Assembly: GCA_037956075.1 (NCBI GenBank)
Contig: CP138327.1
Location: 248,001-312,000, forward strand
DNA: 64,000 nucleotides
Direction of reading: 5' to 3'
DNA from: Catillopecten margaritatus gill symbiont
GTDB lineage: Bacteria > Pseudomonadota > Gammaproteobacteria > PS1 > Pseudothioglobaceae
The notes below the pieces were generated by a model that saw only the letters and a list, made by a program, of their open reading frames with translations, ran no database searches and was not told the origin of the DNA. Below, piece by piece: positions 36,381 to 44,454 of the stretch; positions within the stretch are counted from its first letter, which is position 1, and every line of letters begins with the position of its first letter. The position numbers were made by a program, and so were the translations under genes.

Positions 36381-36462
36381 TTTTCCAAAGGCGGGAAATC
36401 AACAACAAACATTGGCGTTTATTTAGACTTTTTTAAAAGAGGTTTAGGTAAGCGTTTTTTTT
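36381..36462 (+). promoter_or_regulatory. Putative ANTAR antitermination unit 1 (two A1-G4 hexaloops plus terminator)
   Basis: Hairpin P1 has a 6-bp stem TTTTCC/GGGAAA and hexaloop AAAGGC (36387-36392). Eight bases later, hairpin P2 has stem AAAC/GTTT and hexaloop ATTGGC (36411-36416). Both loops have A at position 1 and G at position 4, the known ANTAR recognition rule. The 3' arm of P2 lies inside the 5' arm of an intrinsic terminator (36416-36431 pairing with 36439-36454, then eight T at 36455-36462), so P2 and the terminator are mutually exclusive. Confidence 0.65.
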
Positions 36463-36467
36463 CGTCA

Positions 36468-36552
36468 GTTTCAAAGAGGGAACAGGGGAACGGTATAGAA
36501 GCCAGCCATCGAATTTGTGTATTTTTACACAAGTCGGTTGCTGGCTTTTTTT
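36468..36552 (+). promoter_or_regulatory. Putative ANTAR antitermination unit 2 (two hexaloops plus second terminator)
   Basis: P1 has stem GTTTC/GGAAC and hexaloop AAAGAG (36473-36478). Eight bases later a weak P2 has stem GGT/GCC and hexaloop ATAGAA (36495-36500). Both loops follow the A1-G4 rule. The 3' arm of P2 overlaps the 5' arm of a second terminator-like hairpin (GCCAGC 36501-36506 with GCTGGC 36540-36545, upper stem TTGTGTA/TACACAA) followed by seven T just before the glnK ribosome-binding site. The three-pair P2 stem is the weakest part. Confidence 0.55.
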
Positions 36553-36560
36553 GTTTATAA

Positions 36561-36923
<363 letters not shown>

Positions 36924-36932
36924 GAGACGATA

Positions 36933-38153
36933 ATGGAAAATACAATTACAGAAATACAATTTGCCATCGACACCTTTTACTTTTTAGTAATGGGTGCGTT
37001 GGTAATGTGGATGGCGGCAGGCTTCTCAATGTTAGAAGCAGGCTTGGTACGAAGCAAAAATACAACTGAGATTTTGACTAAAAATATTGGTTTATTTGCG
37101 ATTGCATGTACTACTTATATGGTTTACGGTTACGACTTAATGTATGGTGGTGGCGTTATGCTGAATGGCATTGAAACAGTTGCGAAGGATGCTACTTATG
37201 CAGCACCTTCAGACTTTTTCTTCCAAGTGGTTTTCGTTGCAACAGCAATGTCAATCGTTTCAGGTGCAGTGGCTGAAAGAATGAAATTATTTTCATTCTT
37301 CGCTTTTGCTGTTATCTTTACAGGCATTATTTACCCAATGGAAGGCGCATGGACTTGGAATGGTGAAGCAGTATTGGGCATGTTTAAATTAGCTGACTAC
37401 GGTTTTTCTGACTTCGCAGGTTCGGGTATTGTTCATATGGCAGGTGCAGCAGCGGCATTAGCGGGTGTGATTGTGCTTGGTGCTCGTAGAGGAAAATACA
37501 ACAAAGACGGTTCATCAAACGCAATCCCAGGTGCAAATATGCCAATGGCAACTTTAGGCACATTCATTTTATGGATGGGTTGGTTCGGTTTTAATGGTGG
37601 CTCAGTTTTGGCAATGGCAAGCAAAGAAAGTGCTAATGCTGTGGCAATGGTATTCTTAAACACTAACGCAGCAGCAGCTGGCGGTGTGATTGCAGCCTTA
37701 ATATTGGTTAAAATCCTATGGGGCAAAGCAGACTTAACAATGGCACTAAACGGTGCATTAGCAGGTTTGGTTGCAATTACGGCAGGCCCTGATACACCAA
37801 CTGCGTTAGAGGCGACTCTAATCGGTGCTGTTGGTGGTATTATCGTGGTATTCTCAATTTCAATTTTGGACAAAACATTTAAAATTGATGATCCAGTCGG
37901 TGCGATTTCTGTTCACGGTGTGGTTGGTTTATGGGGCTTATTAGCAGTGCCATTAACAAACGGCGATGTTTCGTTTACAGGTCAATTATTGGGCGCAGCA
38001 ACCATCTTTATATGGGTGTTTGCTACCTCATTTGCGCTTTGGTTCATCATTAAAGTAGTGATGGGTGTTCGAGTTTCTGAGGAAGAGGAAGCTGAAGGCG
38101 TAGATATTTCTGAGTGCGGTTTACACGCTTACCCAGAGTTTACAACTAAGTAA
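36933..38153 (+). CDS. amt: Ammonium transporter, second copy
   Basis: A 406-residue Amt-family protein with eleven helices but no signal peptide, clearly different from the first copy. Twin pore histidines are in GIVHMAGAAAALAG and ISVHGVVGLWG, the Phe gate region is near FFFQVVFVATAMSIVSGAVAERMK, and the PII-contact tail VSEEEEAEGVDISECGLHAYPEF resembles that of marine gammaproteobacterial Amt proteins. It follows glnK by 9 bases. The substrate is ammonium by family; the reason for two copies may be different affinity or regulation. Confidence 0.95.
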   Translation: MENTITEIQFAIDTFYFLVMGALVMWMAAGFSMLEAGLVRSKNTTEILTKNIGLFAIACTTYMVYGYDLMYGGGVMLNGIETVAKDATYAAPSDFFFQVVFVATAMSIVSGAVAERMKLFSFFAFAVIFTGIIYPMEGAWTWNGEAVLGMFKLADYGFSDFAGSGIVHMAGAAAALAGVIVLGARRGKYNKDGSSNAIPGANMPMATLGTFILWMGWFGFNGGSVLAMASKESANAVAMVFLNTNAAAAGGVIAALILVKILWGKADLTMALNGALAGLVAITAGPDTPTALEATLIGAVGGIIVVFSISILDKTFKIDDPVGAISVHGVVGLWGLLAVPLTNGDVSFTGQLLGAATIFIWVFATSFALWFIIKVVMGVRVSEEEEAEGVDISECGLHAYPEFTTK

Positions 38154-38184
38154 AACTTACCCCTTAAAATTCATCTGAATTTTA

Positions 38185-38208
38185 GCCCCCTTTATTGGGG
38201 GTTTTTTT
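38185..38208 (+). terminator. Terminator after the second ammonium transporter
   Basis: Stem CCCCC/GGGGG with loop TTTATT and seven T. A second hairpin, AAAATTCA/TGAATTTT, precedes it. Confidence 0.9.
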
Positions 38209-38249
38209 CGTCTAATAAAAATTAATAAATCGTATATAATTTACAACTT

Positions 38250-38834
38250 ATGAATACAGCACTTAAAATCATCTTAGTGGATGAAAACACGGGTCGTTCA
38301 GCAATGTTGCGTCGTGCCTTGCAAGACCAAGGGCATGAAGTGATTTGTCGCATGGACAGTAGCGCCAACCTGCAAAACAGTAACGAAATGACGCATGCAG
38401 ATGTAGTCATCGTTAATGCCGATATTCCTGATAATGAAGTATTTGCAAATCTTACTGATGTTAATAGGACTAAGCCCAAGCCGATTGTGATGTTTACCGC
38501 AGAGTCCAATTCTGAAATGGCAAATTCTGCGATTAAGTCAGGCGTAAATGCTTATATTGTTGATGGATTGGAAGAGAATCGTGTGCAACCTATCATTGAT
38601 GTGGCGATGGCACGGTTTAGGGAATTCCAAGCGCTTAAAGATGAATTAGATGCAACTCGTAATCAACTTTCAGAACGAAAAGCTGTTGAAAAAGCTAAGG
38701 GTTTGTTAATGAAAAGCAAGAACATCAGCGAAGATGATGCTTATCAGGCGTTACGCAAAATGGCAATGGATAAAAACAAACGCATTGTTGATGTGGCTGA
38801 AAGTCTAATTAATGCCTTTGAGTTGCTAGATTAG
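38250..38834 (+). CDS. nasT: ANTAR-domain response regulator with degenerate receiver
   Basis: A 194-residue NasT/AmiR-like antiterminator. The C-terminal ANTAR domain (about 130-190) reads RKAVEKAKGLLMKSKNISED followed by DAYQALRKMAMDKNKRI, including the conserved Ala, Ala and aromatic positions. The N-terminal receiver has lost phosphorylation residues: Asn56 stands where the phospho-acceptor Asp should be (VIVNADIP) and Asp105 where the conserved Lys is expected. ANTAR proteins bind paired hexaloop hairpins and block terminators. The gene lies behind the transporter terminator with its own TATAAT at 38235-38240, so close to the ATG that the message may be leaderless. No nasS sensor gene is adjacent. 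The likely target is the glnK leader 1.7 kb upstream. Confidence 0.88.
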   Translation: MNTALKIILVDENTGRSAMLRRALQDQGHEVICRMDSSANLQNSNEMTHADVVIVNADIPDNEVFANLTDVNRTKPKPIVMFTAESNSEMANSAIKSGVNAYIVDGLEENRVQPIIDVAMARFREFQALKDELDATRNQLSERKAVEKAKGLLMKSKNISEDDAYQALRKMAMDKNKRIVDVAESLINAFELLD

Positions 38835-39679
38835 TCCAGTTTTTTAAACTCCGCTTCAATTTTTTCAAGTTCATCATCCCAATCTTCGTCATCGTCATCA
38901 TCCTCTGACTTTTTTGCATCGCTTGAGTCATCAGGCGTATTATCATCTGTTGGCTCTTTCGACTCTTGGCGTTTAAACATCGGGGCAAAAATCAACCCGG
39001 CTTCAAACAATAACCACATCGGAATCGCAATCAGTGTTTGTGAAATAATATCGGGTGGCGTTAATAACATTCCTAAAATAAAAGCACCAATCACCACATA
39101 AGGACGATTTTTTTTCAGTTTTTCAATCGTGGTCATATTAAACATAATGATTAATATGGTGGCAATCGGCACCTCAAATGCCACACCAAAGGCAAAGGAC
39201 ACTTTTAAAACAAAGTCTAAATAATATTGAATATCTGGGGTGAAATCAACAACACTCGGACCAATACTGGATAAAAATCCAAAAATAACAGGAAAAACAA
39301 TATAAAACGAGAACAGCAATCCCGCATAAAAGAGCAGGGTGGATGAAATGACCAGTGGCATAATCATCCGCTTCTCGTGTTTATAAAGTGCGGGTGCAAT
39401 AAATGACCAAATTTGATACAACAGATAAGGCATTGCCAAATAAACCGCAATAATAAGTGCCATTTTTAGCGGTGTTAAAAAGGGCGAGATAACCCCAATC
39501 GCAATAATATTAGAACCCGTCGGCAAAACACCAATAATCGGCGCTGCGATAAAGGCGTAAACTTCATTGGCAAAGGGAAATAAACCAACAAAAATAACCA
39601 AAATGGCAATCACTGAGCGTAGCAAAATATCCCGTAATTCAACCAGATGCTGAATCAATGTCATATCTTTGTTAGTCAT
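38831..39679 (-). CDS. tatC: Twin-arginine translocase subunit TatC
   Basis: Six-helix membrane core that recognises twin-arginine signal peptides. The 282-residue protein begins MTNKDMTLIQHLVELRDIL, with the conserved LIQHLVELR, and has FIAPALYKHEKR, FGVAFEVPIATIL and GMLLTPPDIISQTLIAIPMW. The C-terminus has an unusual acidic tail of about 45 residues rich in Asp, Glu and Ser. It overlaps tatB by 4 bases and its stop overlaps the convergent nasT stop. Confidence 0.96.
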   Translation of the reverse strand: MTNKDMTLIQHLVELRDILLRSVIAILVIFVGLFPFANEVYAFIAAPIIGVLPTGSNIIAIGVISPFLTPLKMALIIAVYLAMPYLLYQIWSFIAPALYKHEKRMIMPLVISSTLLFYAGLLFSFYIVFPVIFGFLSSIGPSVVDFTPDIQYYLDFVLKVSFAFGVAFEVPIATILIIMFNMTTIEKLKKNRPYVVIGAFILGMLLTPPDIISQTLIAIPMWLLFEAGLIFAPMFKRQESKEPTDDNTPDDSSDAKKSEDDDDDEDWDDELEKIEAEFKKLD

Positions 39680-39960
39680 AATTTTTTGTTGGCATCATTT
39701 TTGATGTCATTGAGAGTGTCTTTGGTCTCGTCAATAATTTCAAGGATGTTCGAATCTTTATCTTCAAAATTAAGATGTTCTTTGAGTTTATCGGACTCTA
39801 ATTCGTCGCCAATATCTTCTTGAATTTTGGCGACAAAACGCTTACCCTTACCAATGTAGCGCCCCACAGTGCGGGCAATGCCCGGCATTCTTTCGGGGCC
39901 AACAACAATCAAGGTAATGATACCAATTAAGGCAAATTCCCAAAAACCAACATCAAACAT
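39676..39960 (-). CDS. tatB: Sec-independent translocase subunit TatB
   Basis: A 94-residue protein with one N-terminal membrane helix (MFDVGFWEFALIGIITLIVVGPERMPGIA), the conserved Glu and Gly-Pro hinge, then an amphipathic helix and a charged tail. It fits TatB rather than TatA because of the glutamate at position 8 and the GPERMP hinge. Nine bases separate it from tatA and it overlaps tatC. Confidence 0.94.
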   Translation of the reverse strand: MFDVGFWEFALIGIITLIVVGPERMPGIARTVGRYIGKGKRFVAKIQEDIGDELESDKLKEHLNFEDKDSNILEIIDETKDTLNDIKNDANKKL

Positions 39961-39969
39961 CAGTCAAGA

Positions 39970-40164
39970 TTATTTGGCTTTTTCTTCTTCTTTGATGGCT
40001 TTGGCGTCGATAATCGTATCTTCACCTTCACCTTCTTTCATTGATTTTTTAAAACCTTTGATGGCACCACCAAGGTCGCCACCAATGTTTTTGAGGCGTT
40101 TGCCGCCAAATAGCAATAAAACAATCACTAAAATAATAATTAATTCAAACGGTCCTGGCATCAT
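39970..40164 (-). CDS. tatA: Sec-independent translocase subunit TatA
   Basis: A 64-residue pore-forming subunit with an N-terminal helix ([20 protein letters not shown]), hinge [19 protein letters not shown] and an acidic tail. The F-G after the helix and the L-x-x-I-G-x-x-L-G pattern identify TatA. The operon order hisI-hisE-tatA-tatB-tatC is common in gammaproteobacteria. Confidence 0.95.
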   Translation of the reverse strand: MMPGPFELIIILVIVLLLFGGKRLKNIGGDLGGAIKGFKKSMKEGEGEDTIIDAKAIKEEEKAK

Positions 40165-40182
40165 ATTTTTTCTCCTGTTAGT

Positions 40183-40500
40183 TTATTTGTGGCGACTGGC
40201 TTTTTCTTCTAAGCCTGATAAGCCAAATCGTCTTGATAATTCTGCTTCTATTTTAGTCACTTCAATGTCTTTGTGGCGTAATAATACCAAAGTATGAAAC
40301 CATAAGTCAGCAACTTCATAAATAATTTTGTCCGCCTCATCATCTTTAGCTGCCATAATCACTTCTGCCGACTCTTCGCCAATTTTTTTTAAGATTTCAT
40401 CTGTGCCTTTGGCATACAAAGAAGCGACATATGAAGCGTCTGCCGCCGAGTTTTTACGCGCTTCTAATACGCTTTCAAGTTGCTTTAAAATGTTATCCAT
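40183..40500 (-). CDS. hisE: Phosphoribosyl-ATP pyrophosphohydrolase
   Basis: Second step of histidine synthesis, an all-alpha NTP-PPase-type enzyme. The 105-residue protein has the conserved [20 protein letters not shown] with the metal-binding glutamates and [14 protein letters not shown]. In E. coli it is fused to HisI; here it is a separate gene overlapping hisI by 8 bases. Confidence 0.96.
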   Translation of the reverse strand: MDNILKQLESVLEARKNSAADASYVASLYAKGTDEILKKIGEESAEVIMAAKDDEADKIIYEVADLWFHTLVLLRHKDIEVTKIEAELSRRFGLSGLEEKASRHK

Positions 40501-40873
40501 AAATATCCTTTGGGTCTTTTAAGACTTTTTCAACGCTATTCCAATCGGTATTTTCTAATTTTTGAAAAAAGCAAGATTTTCTCCCCGTGTGGCAAGCAAT
40601 GCCACCCACTTGTTCCACTTTGAGCAAAATAACATCGTTATCGCAATCCGTGCGAATTTCTTTAATCAACTGCGTATGCCCTGACTCCTCGCCTTTAAAC
40701 CACAACTTTTTGCGTGAACGGGAATAATAAACTGCCTGCTGTTTTTCAATCGTCAACGCTAAAGACTCTGCATTCATCCACGCAAACATCAAAATTTCCC
40801 CCGTGGCAAAATCTTGAGCAATTGCAGGTATTAAACCATTGCTATCAAATCGAATTTTTTCTAAAGCACACAC
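40493..40873 (-). CDS. hisI: Phosphoribosyl-AMP cyclohydrolase
   Basis: Third step of histidine synthesis, a zinc enzyme. The core [54 protein letters not shown] and the zinc-binding [11 protein letters not shown] are complete. The frame is open back to 40993 but that part lies in a miniature element, so the true start is uncertain; I chose GTG 40873, giving 126 residues starting [16 protein letters not shown]. No good ribosome-binding site precedes it. The element starts 42 bases upstream, suggesting that the original upstream region (often hisF) has been separated from it. Confidence 0.9.
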   Translation of the reverse strand: MCALEKIRFDSNGLIPAIAQDFATGEILMFAWMNAESLALTIEKQQAVYYSRSRKKLWFKGEESGHTQLIKEIRTDCDNDVILLKVEQVGGIACHTGRKSCFFQKLENTDWNSVEKVLKDPKDIYG

Positions 40874-40915
40874 CGTCAGTAAAAATCTTATAAAATGATT
40901 GATTTTACCCAATAT

Positions 40916-41119
40916 CCCTAATCCAAAAATAGAAAATGCAAATCTGGCGCCAACCCTCACTACCACAGCAGAAGGTGAATTGGCTTTAGCCAAGAGAGGC
41001 TACCCTGGGGTGTTTCAAAAAAATCACCGTGGAACCACTAGGTGGCACTAAGATTTTTTTAAAACACTGTGATAGCAAGGTTTAACGCCATATTCACACT
41101 TTCTATCTTTGGATTAGGG
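40916..41119. mobile_element. Miniature inverted-repeat element, family B, copy 2 (long form)
   Basis: A 204-bp element with ends CCCTAATCCAAAAATAGAAA and inverted right end TTTCTATCTTTGGATTAGGG. The flanks are both AATAT (40911-40915 and 41120-41124), a perfect 5-bp duplication. The interior has further inverted repeats and no gene. It separates hisI from the divergently transcribed nuclease gene, so it supplies the upstream regions of both. Confidence 0.9.
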
Positions 41120-41130
41120 AATATGAATTT

Positions 41131-41607
41131 ATGCGTATTCTTATTTTTTTATTGTCATTTTCTGTGTTTGCCGAAGTCCCTGTGATTGAGATGAAGAATG
41201 CCAAAGCATTTTATATAGTGGATGGCGATAGTATCAGTTTGTCTATGCGTATCAAAGACATCGACACCCCAGAAAAAAAACAAAATTGCAGAAAAACTGA
41301 AGACAAAATAATCGATTGTGGAATGATAGCAAAACAACACCTACAAGAATTATTAAACAATTTACCCGGTAAATTAATGATAGATCCAGTGGGCATAGGG
41401 CATTACGGCAGAGTGCTGGTCGATGTCTATAAGGGCGAAGTCAATATCGGAGAAACCATGGTAGAAGAGGGTATTGCATACGCTTTCAGTTCTCGTTACA
41501 AGCCCTCCGAGAATATTGCTAAGAAGCATAAGCGTGGATTTTGGGGTTATTACAAACCCCCGCTTAATCCAAAAAAATGGCGTAAACGCTATATGAAAAA
41601 GTTCTAA
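41131..41607 (+). CDS. Secreted thermonuclease-like nuclease
   Basis: A 158-residue staphylococcal-nuclease fold protein with a signal peptide (about 14 residues, ending VFA). Fold motifs include VDGDSISLSMRIKDIDTPEK, where IDTPE is the catalytic Asp/Glu region, and the HYGRVLVDVY motif with its arginine. The N-terminal catalytic Arg is replaced by Met-Arg in SLSMRIKDID, which still supplies an arginine. The gene starts 12 bases after the family B element. Family members hydrolyse DNA and RNA with Ca2+; export is inferred from the signal peptide. Confidence 0.85.
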   Translation: MRILIFLLSFSVFAEVPVIEMKNAKAFYIVDGDSISLSMRIKDIDTPEKKQNCRKTEDKIIDCGMIAKQHLQELLNNLPGKLMIDPVGIGHYGRVLVDVYKGEVNIGETMVEEGIAYAFSSRYKPSENIAKKHKRGFWGYYKPPLNPKKWRKRYMKKF

Positions 41608-41608
41608 A

Positions 41609-42940
41609 TCAGCGCATTGTAACCAGTTCTTCGGCACTGGAAGGGTGAATAGCAATAGTATCGTCAAAATCTTTTTTAGTTGCCCCCATCTTAATTGCCA
41701 CTGCAAAACCTTGCAACATCTCATCCGCACCATGACCCATAATATGACAACCCACCACTTTTTCATCATTCCCTTCACAAACTAATTTAAGCGCTGTCGT
41801 GGTTTTGTGCTCAAGCAAGGCATCTGCCATCGGCGTAAATTCTGATTTATAAATTTTGACTTTATCAAATTTTTCATTCGCCTCGGCTTCGGTTAAACCA
41901 ATCGTGCCAATCGGCGGATGCGAGAAAACCACAGTCGCAATATTATTGTAATCCAAATGCCTATCCGTCATTCCATTATAAATTCTATCAGACAATCTTC
42001 TCCCCGCTGCAATCGCAACAGGGGTAAGCGGCGCACGACCTGTGGCATCACCCAGTGCAAAAATAGTAGCCACATTGGTTACTTGAAATTTATCCGTTGG
42101 AATAAACCCTCTTTGGTCGCATTCCACACCTGCCGCCTCAAGCCCCAAATGTTGTGTCATCGGGTTTCTACCCACCGCCCAAATAATCTCATCAAAACCA
42201 CCAAATTCCCCATGATTGGTAAATATTGTTTTATCTTTTGACACTTTGTCAATCGTCGTGCCGTGATGGATTTTAATCCCATGTGCCGTATAATCCTTAT
42301 CCAAGGCCGCTTGAATCATCGAATCAAAACCCCGCAACAAAGTATCCGCTCTGCCAAAAATCTCAACCTCACTCCCAAGCGCATTCAACACCCCCGCCAA
42401 TTCAACCCCAATATAACCCCCGCCGATAACTGCCACTTTTTTAGGCAATTTTTCTAATTCAAAGAAACCATCGGAAGTAATGCCGTGTTCAGCCCCTTTA
42501 ATATTGGGAACAGCAGGCTCTCCCCCTGGGGAAAGCACGATATGCTCAGCGGTGTAATTTTCGCCATTCACAGACACGGTGTTTTTATCCACTAACTTGC
42601 CAAAACCGTGGATATAATCAATGCCCAGTTTTTCTAAATAGCCGTCATACCAAGTGGTAATGCCATTAATGTATTCGTCTCTTGCAGTTTTTAAAGCCTT
42701 CCAATCAAAGCCTTTTTGCCCAACATCAAACCCAAAACCCTTAGCACTACTAATCTGCGTTGCCGTATTCGCCGCAAACCACATCACTTTTTTCGGCACA
42801 CAACCGACATTCACGCAAGTGCCACCGATGGTTTTAACCTCAATCACCAAGCATTTTTTGCCATATTCTGCTGCGCGTTCAACGGCTGATAAACCCCCAC
42901 TACCTGCGCCAATTGCTATCATGTCATAATGTTTTTTCAT
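41609..42940 (-). CDS. gor: Glutathione-disulfide reductase
   Basis: FAD-dependent pyridine nucleotide-disulfide oxidoreductase that reduces GSSG. The 443-residue protein has the FAD motif [14 protein letters not shown], redox-active Cys42 and Cys47 in [13 protein letters not shown], the NAD(P)-binding [11 protein letters not shown] and the C-terminal HPSSAEELV with the active-site His-Glu pair. The VERAAEYG and [11 protein letters not shown] segments match bacterial Gor; thiol specificity cannot be settled from sequence. The preceding TPR gene is on the same strand but ends 42 bases away. Confidence 0.9.
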   Translation of the reverse strand: MKKHYDMIAIGAGSGGLSAVERAAEYGKKCLVIEVKTIGGTCVNVGCVPKKVMWFAANTATQISSAKGFGFDVGQKGFDWKALKTARDEYINGITTWYDGYLEKLGIDYIHGFGKLVDKNTVSVNGENYTAEHIVLSPGGEPAVPNIKGAEHGITSDGFFELEKLPKKVAVIGGGYIGVELAGVLNALGSEVEIFGRADTLLRGFDSMIQAALDKDYTAHGIKIHHGTTIDKVSKDKTIFTNHGEFGGFDEIIWAVGRNPMTQHLGLEAAGVECDQRGFIPTDKFQVTNVATIFALGDATGRAPLTPVAIAAGRRLSDRIYNGMTDRHLDYNNIATVVFSHPPIGTIGLTEAEANEKFDKVKIYKSEFTPMADALLEHKTTTALKLVCEGNDEKVVGCHIMGHGADEMLQGFAVAIKMGATKKDFDDTIAIHPSSAEELVTMR

Positions 42941-42981
42941 TTTTTGTCCTTTTTTTTTGTTTTATTTATTTCTAAACTGTT

Positions 42982-44102
42982 TTACAATTTTTGCATTAGA
43001 TTGATTTTATTTCTAAATATTTTTAAAGCCTGTTGATAATACTCAATCGCTTTATCAACCTTGCCTAAACGAGCATAAGCCAAACCTAGATTACCAAGAT
43101 ATTGCCCTCACCTTGACGGTCTTTAATCTCTCGACTAATCTAAAGCCTGTTGATAATACTCAATCGCTTTATCAACCTTGCCTAAACGAGCATAAGCCAA
43201 ACCTAGATTACCAAGACGATTACCCTCACCTTGACGGTCTTTAATCTCTCGACTAATCTCTAAAGCCTGTTGATAATACTCAATCGCTTTATCAACCTTG
43301 CCTAAACGAGCATAAGCCAAACCTAGATTACCAAGACATTACCCTCACCTTGACGGTCTTTAATCTCTCGACTAATCTCTAAAGCCTGTTGATAATACTC
43401 AATCGCTTTATCAACCTTGCCTAAATCAGCATAAGCCACACCTAGATTACCAAGATCACTACCCTCACCTTGACGGTCTTTAATCTCTCGACTAATCTCT
43501 AAAGCCTGTTGATAATACTCAATCGCTTTATCAACCTTGCCTAAACGAGCATAAGCCAAACCTAGATTACCAAGTGCAACCCCTTTATGTTGTTGATTAT
43601 TACTATTTTTTAATATAGTTTGAAAATACTTTATTGATTCTTCAACTTTACCCATTCTTTGGGATAACAAACCTAATTGGTTTAATCCATGAATATTAAC
43701 AGGGTCTAATACAATAACTTCTTTTAGATATCGATAAGATTCTTCTGCATTGGTAAAGTATAAAAGTGCTGATAATGCCAATTTATTGGCAATAGCGTCT
43801 TTATTTGATGCTTGTTCTAACGCTTTAACCGCACAGCTAATATTATCTTCTGCAAGACATTTTTTGAATTTTTGGTTTTTTATAACAGGTGCTAGAGATT
43901 TTTTTAGTTCCTCAACTTCAAGTTTGGTTGCTTCCTGGTCTCTAGTTATGTTTTCAACTGTTTTTTCTAAGATAGCATTTGTATTATCTTTAAAAACATA
44001 ACGCTTAATAAAAAATGCGATTATGCCGAATATTGCACCTACAAGAACAACAAACAATGCATTTTCATTTGCGACAATCAATTGTTTAATTTTATCTATC
44101 AT
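42982..44102 (-). pseudogene. TPR-repeat membrane protein broken by frameshifts
   Basis: The frame starting at ATG 44102 encodes a membrane anchor (about residues 17-36), a coiled segment and TPR repeats, and stops at 43323. It continues in another frame to 43135, and then in the first frame to a TAA at 42982-42984. Small deletions explain this: one base near 43336 (ACCAAGACATT instead of ACCAAGACGATT), two bases at 43140 and one near 43099. Restoring four bases gives a 374-residue protein with five 40-residue TPR units and the C-terminal LKIFRNKINLMQKL. Either a decaying gene or a slipping, variable one; a domain-swapped TPR scaffold is the family role. The intact part is 259 residues. Confidence 0.8.
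43024..43574 (-). repeat. Five 120-bp tandem repeats encoding TPR units
   Basis: Five nearly identical units start at 43024, 43141, 43261, 43380 and 43500, with lengths of 117, 120, 119, 120 and a partial one. Each encodes the 40-residue unit containing ARLGKVDKAIEYYQQALEIS and REIKDRQGEG. Unit lengths not divisible by three cause the frameshifts noted for the gene. The near identity points to recent expansion by unequal crossing over or slippage. Confidence 0.9.
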
Positions 44103-44112
44103 AATATTTTTA

Positions 44113-44137
44113 TCAAAAAAAAGGGGCTTTCGCCCCT
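44113..44137 (-). terminator. Terminator of the ferritin-catalase transcript
   Basis: On the minus strand, AGGGGC/GCCCCT stem with a GAAA loop, followed by eight T. It lies downstream of the EncFtn-like gene. Confidence 0.9.
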
Positions 44138-44159
44138 ATTTATAATCAACCCAATTTAA

Positions 44160-44444
44160 TTAATGGGCAATAGGCTTGTCCGTAAACAGATAATCTTTTA
44201 ACTCTTTATCAAAACGCTTGTCTTTTCGTCTAATCCATTCTAAAACCATTGCCGCATGTTCTTTTTCTTCATCACGGTTGTGTTTTAAAATCGCACTTAA
44301 CTCATTATCTTGACACGCATCAATACGCTGATTATACCAATCAACGGCTTCTAATTCTTCCATTAAAGAGACAATTGCCTTGTGCATATCTTTGGTTTCT
44401 TGCGTTAAATTTTCTTCTGCTTCGTGATAGCCTTCGTTTGCCAT
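44160..44444 (-). CDS. EncFtn-like ferritin
   Basis: A 94-residue protein that matches encapsulated ferritin: LMEELEAVDWYNQRIDACQD and ILKHNRDEEKEHAAMVLEWIRRKD, with iron-binding glutamates near positions 30-32, Glu59/60/62 and His63. EncFtn proteins form decamers with ferroxidase sites and in most cases carry a C-terminal targeting peptide into an encapsulin shell. This one ends at DYLFTDKPIAH, right after the second helix, so the targeting peptide is missing, and no encapsulin gene is in the window. It lies 10 bases from katA with a shared terminator, suggesting an iron and peroxide protection operon. Other ferritin-like roles are possible. Confidence 0.85.
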   Translation of the reverse strand: MANEGYHEAEENLTQETKDMHKAIVSLMEELEAVDWYNQRIDACQDNELSAILKHNRDEEKEHAAMVLEWIRRKDKRFDKELKDYLFTDKPIAH

Positions 44445-44454
44445 AAATTTCTCC

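Noticed and set aside
43024-43574. Repeat array considered as a CRISPR
   Set aside because: The 120-bp units are contiguous coding TPR repeats without spacers, and no cas genes are present.
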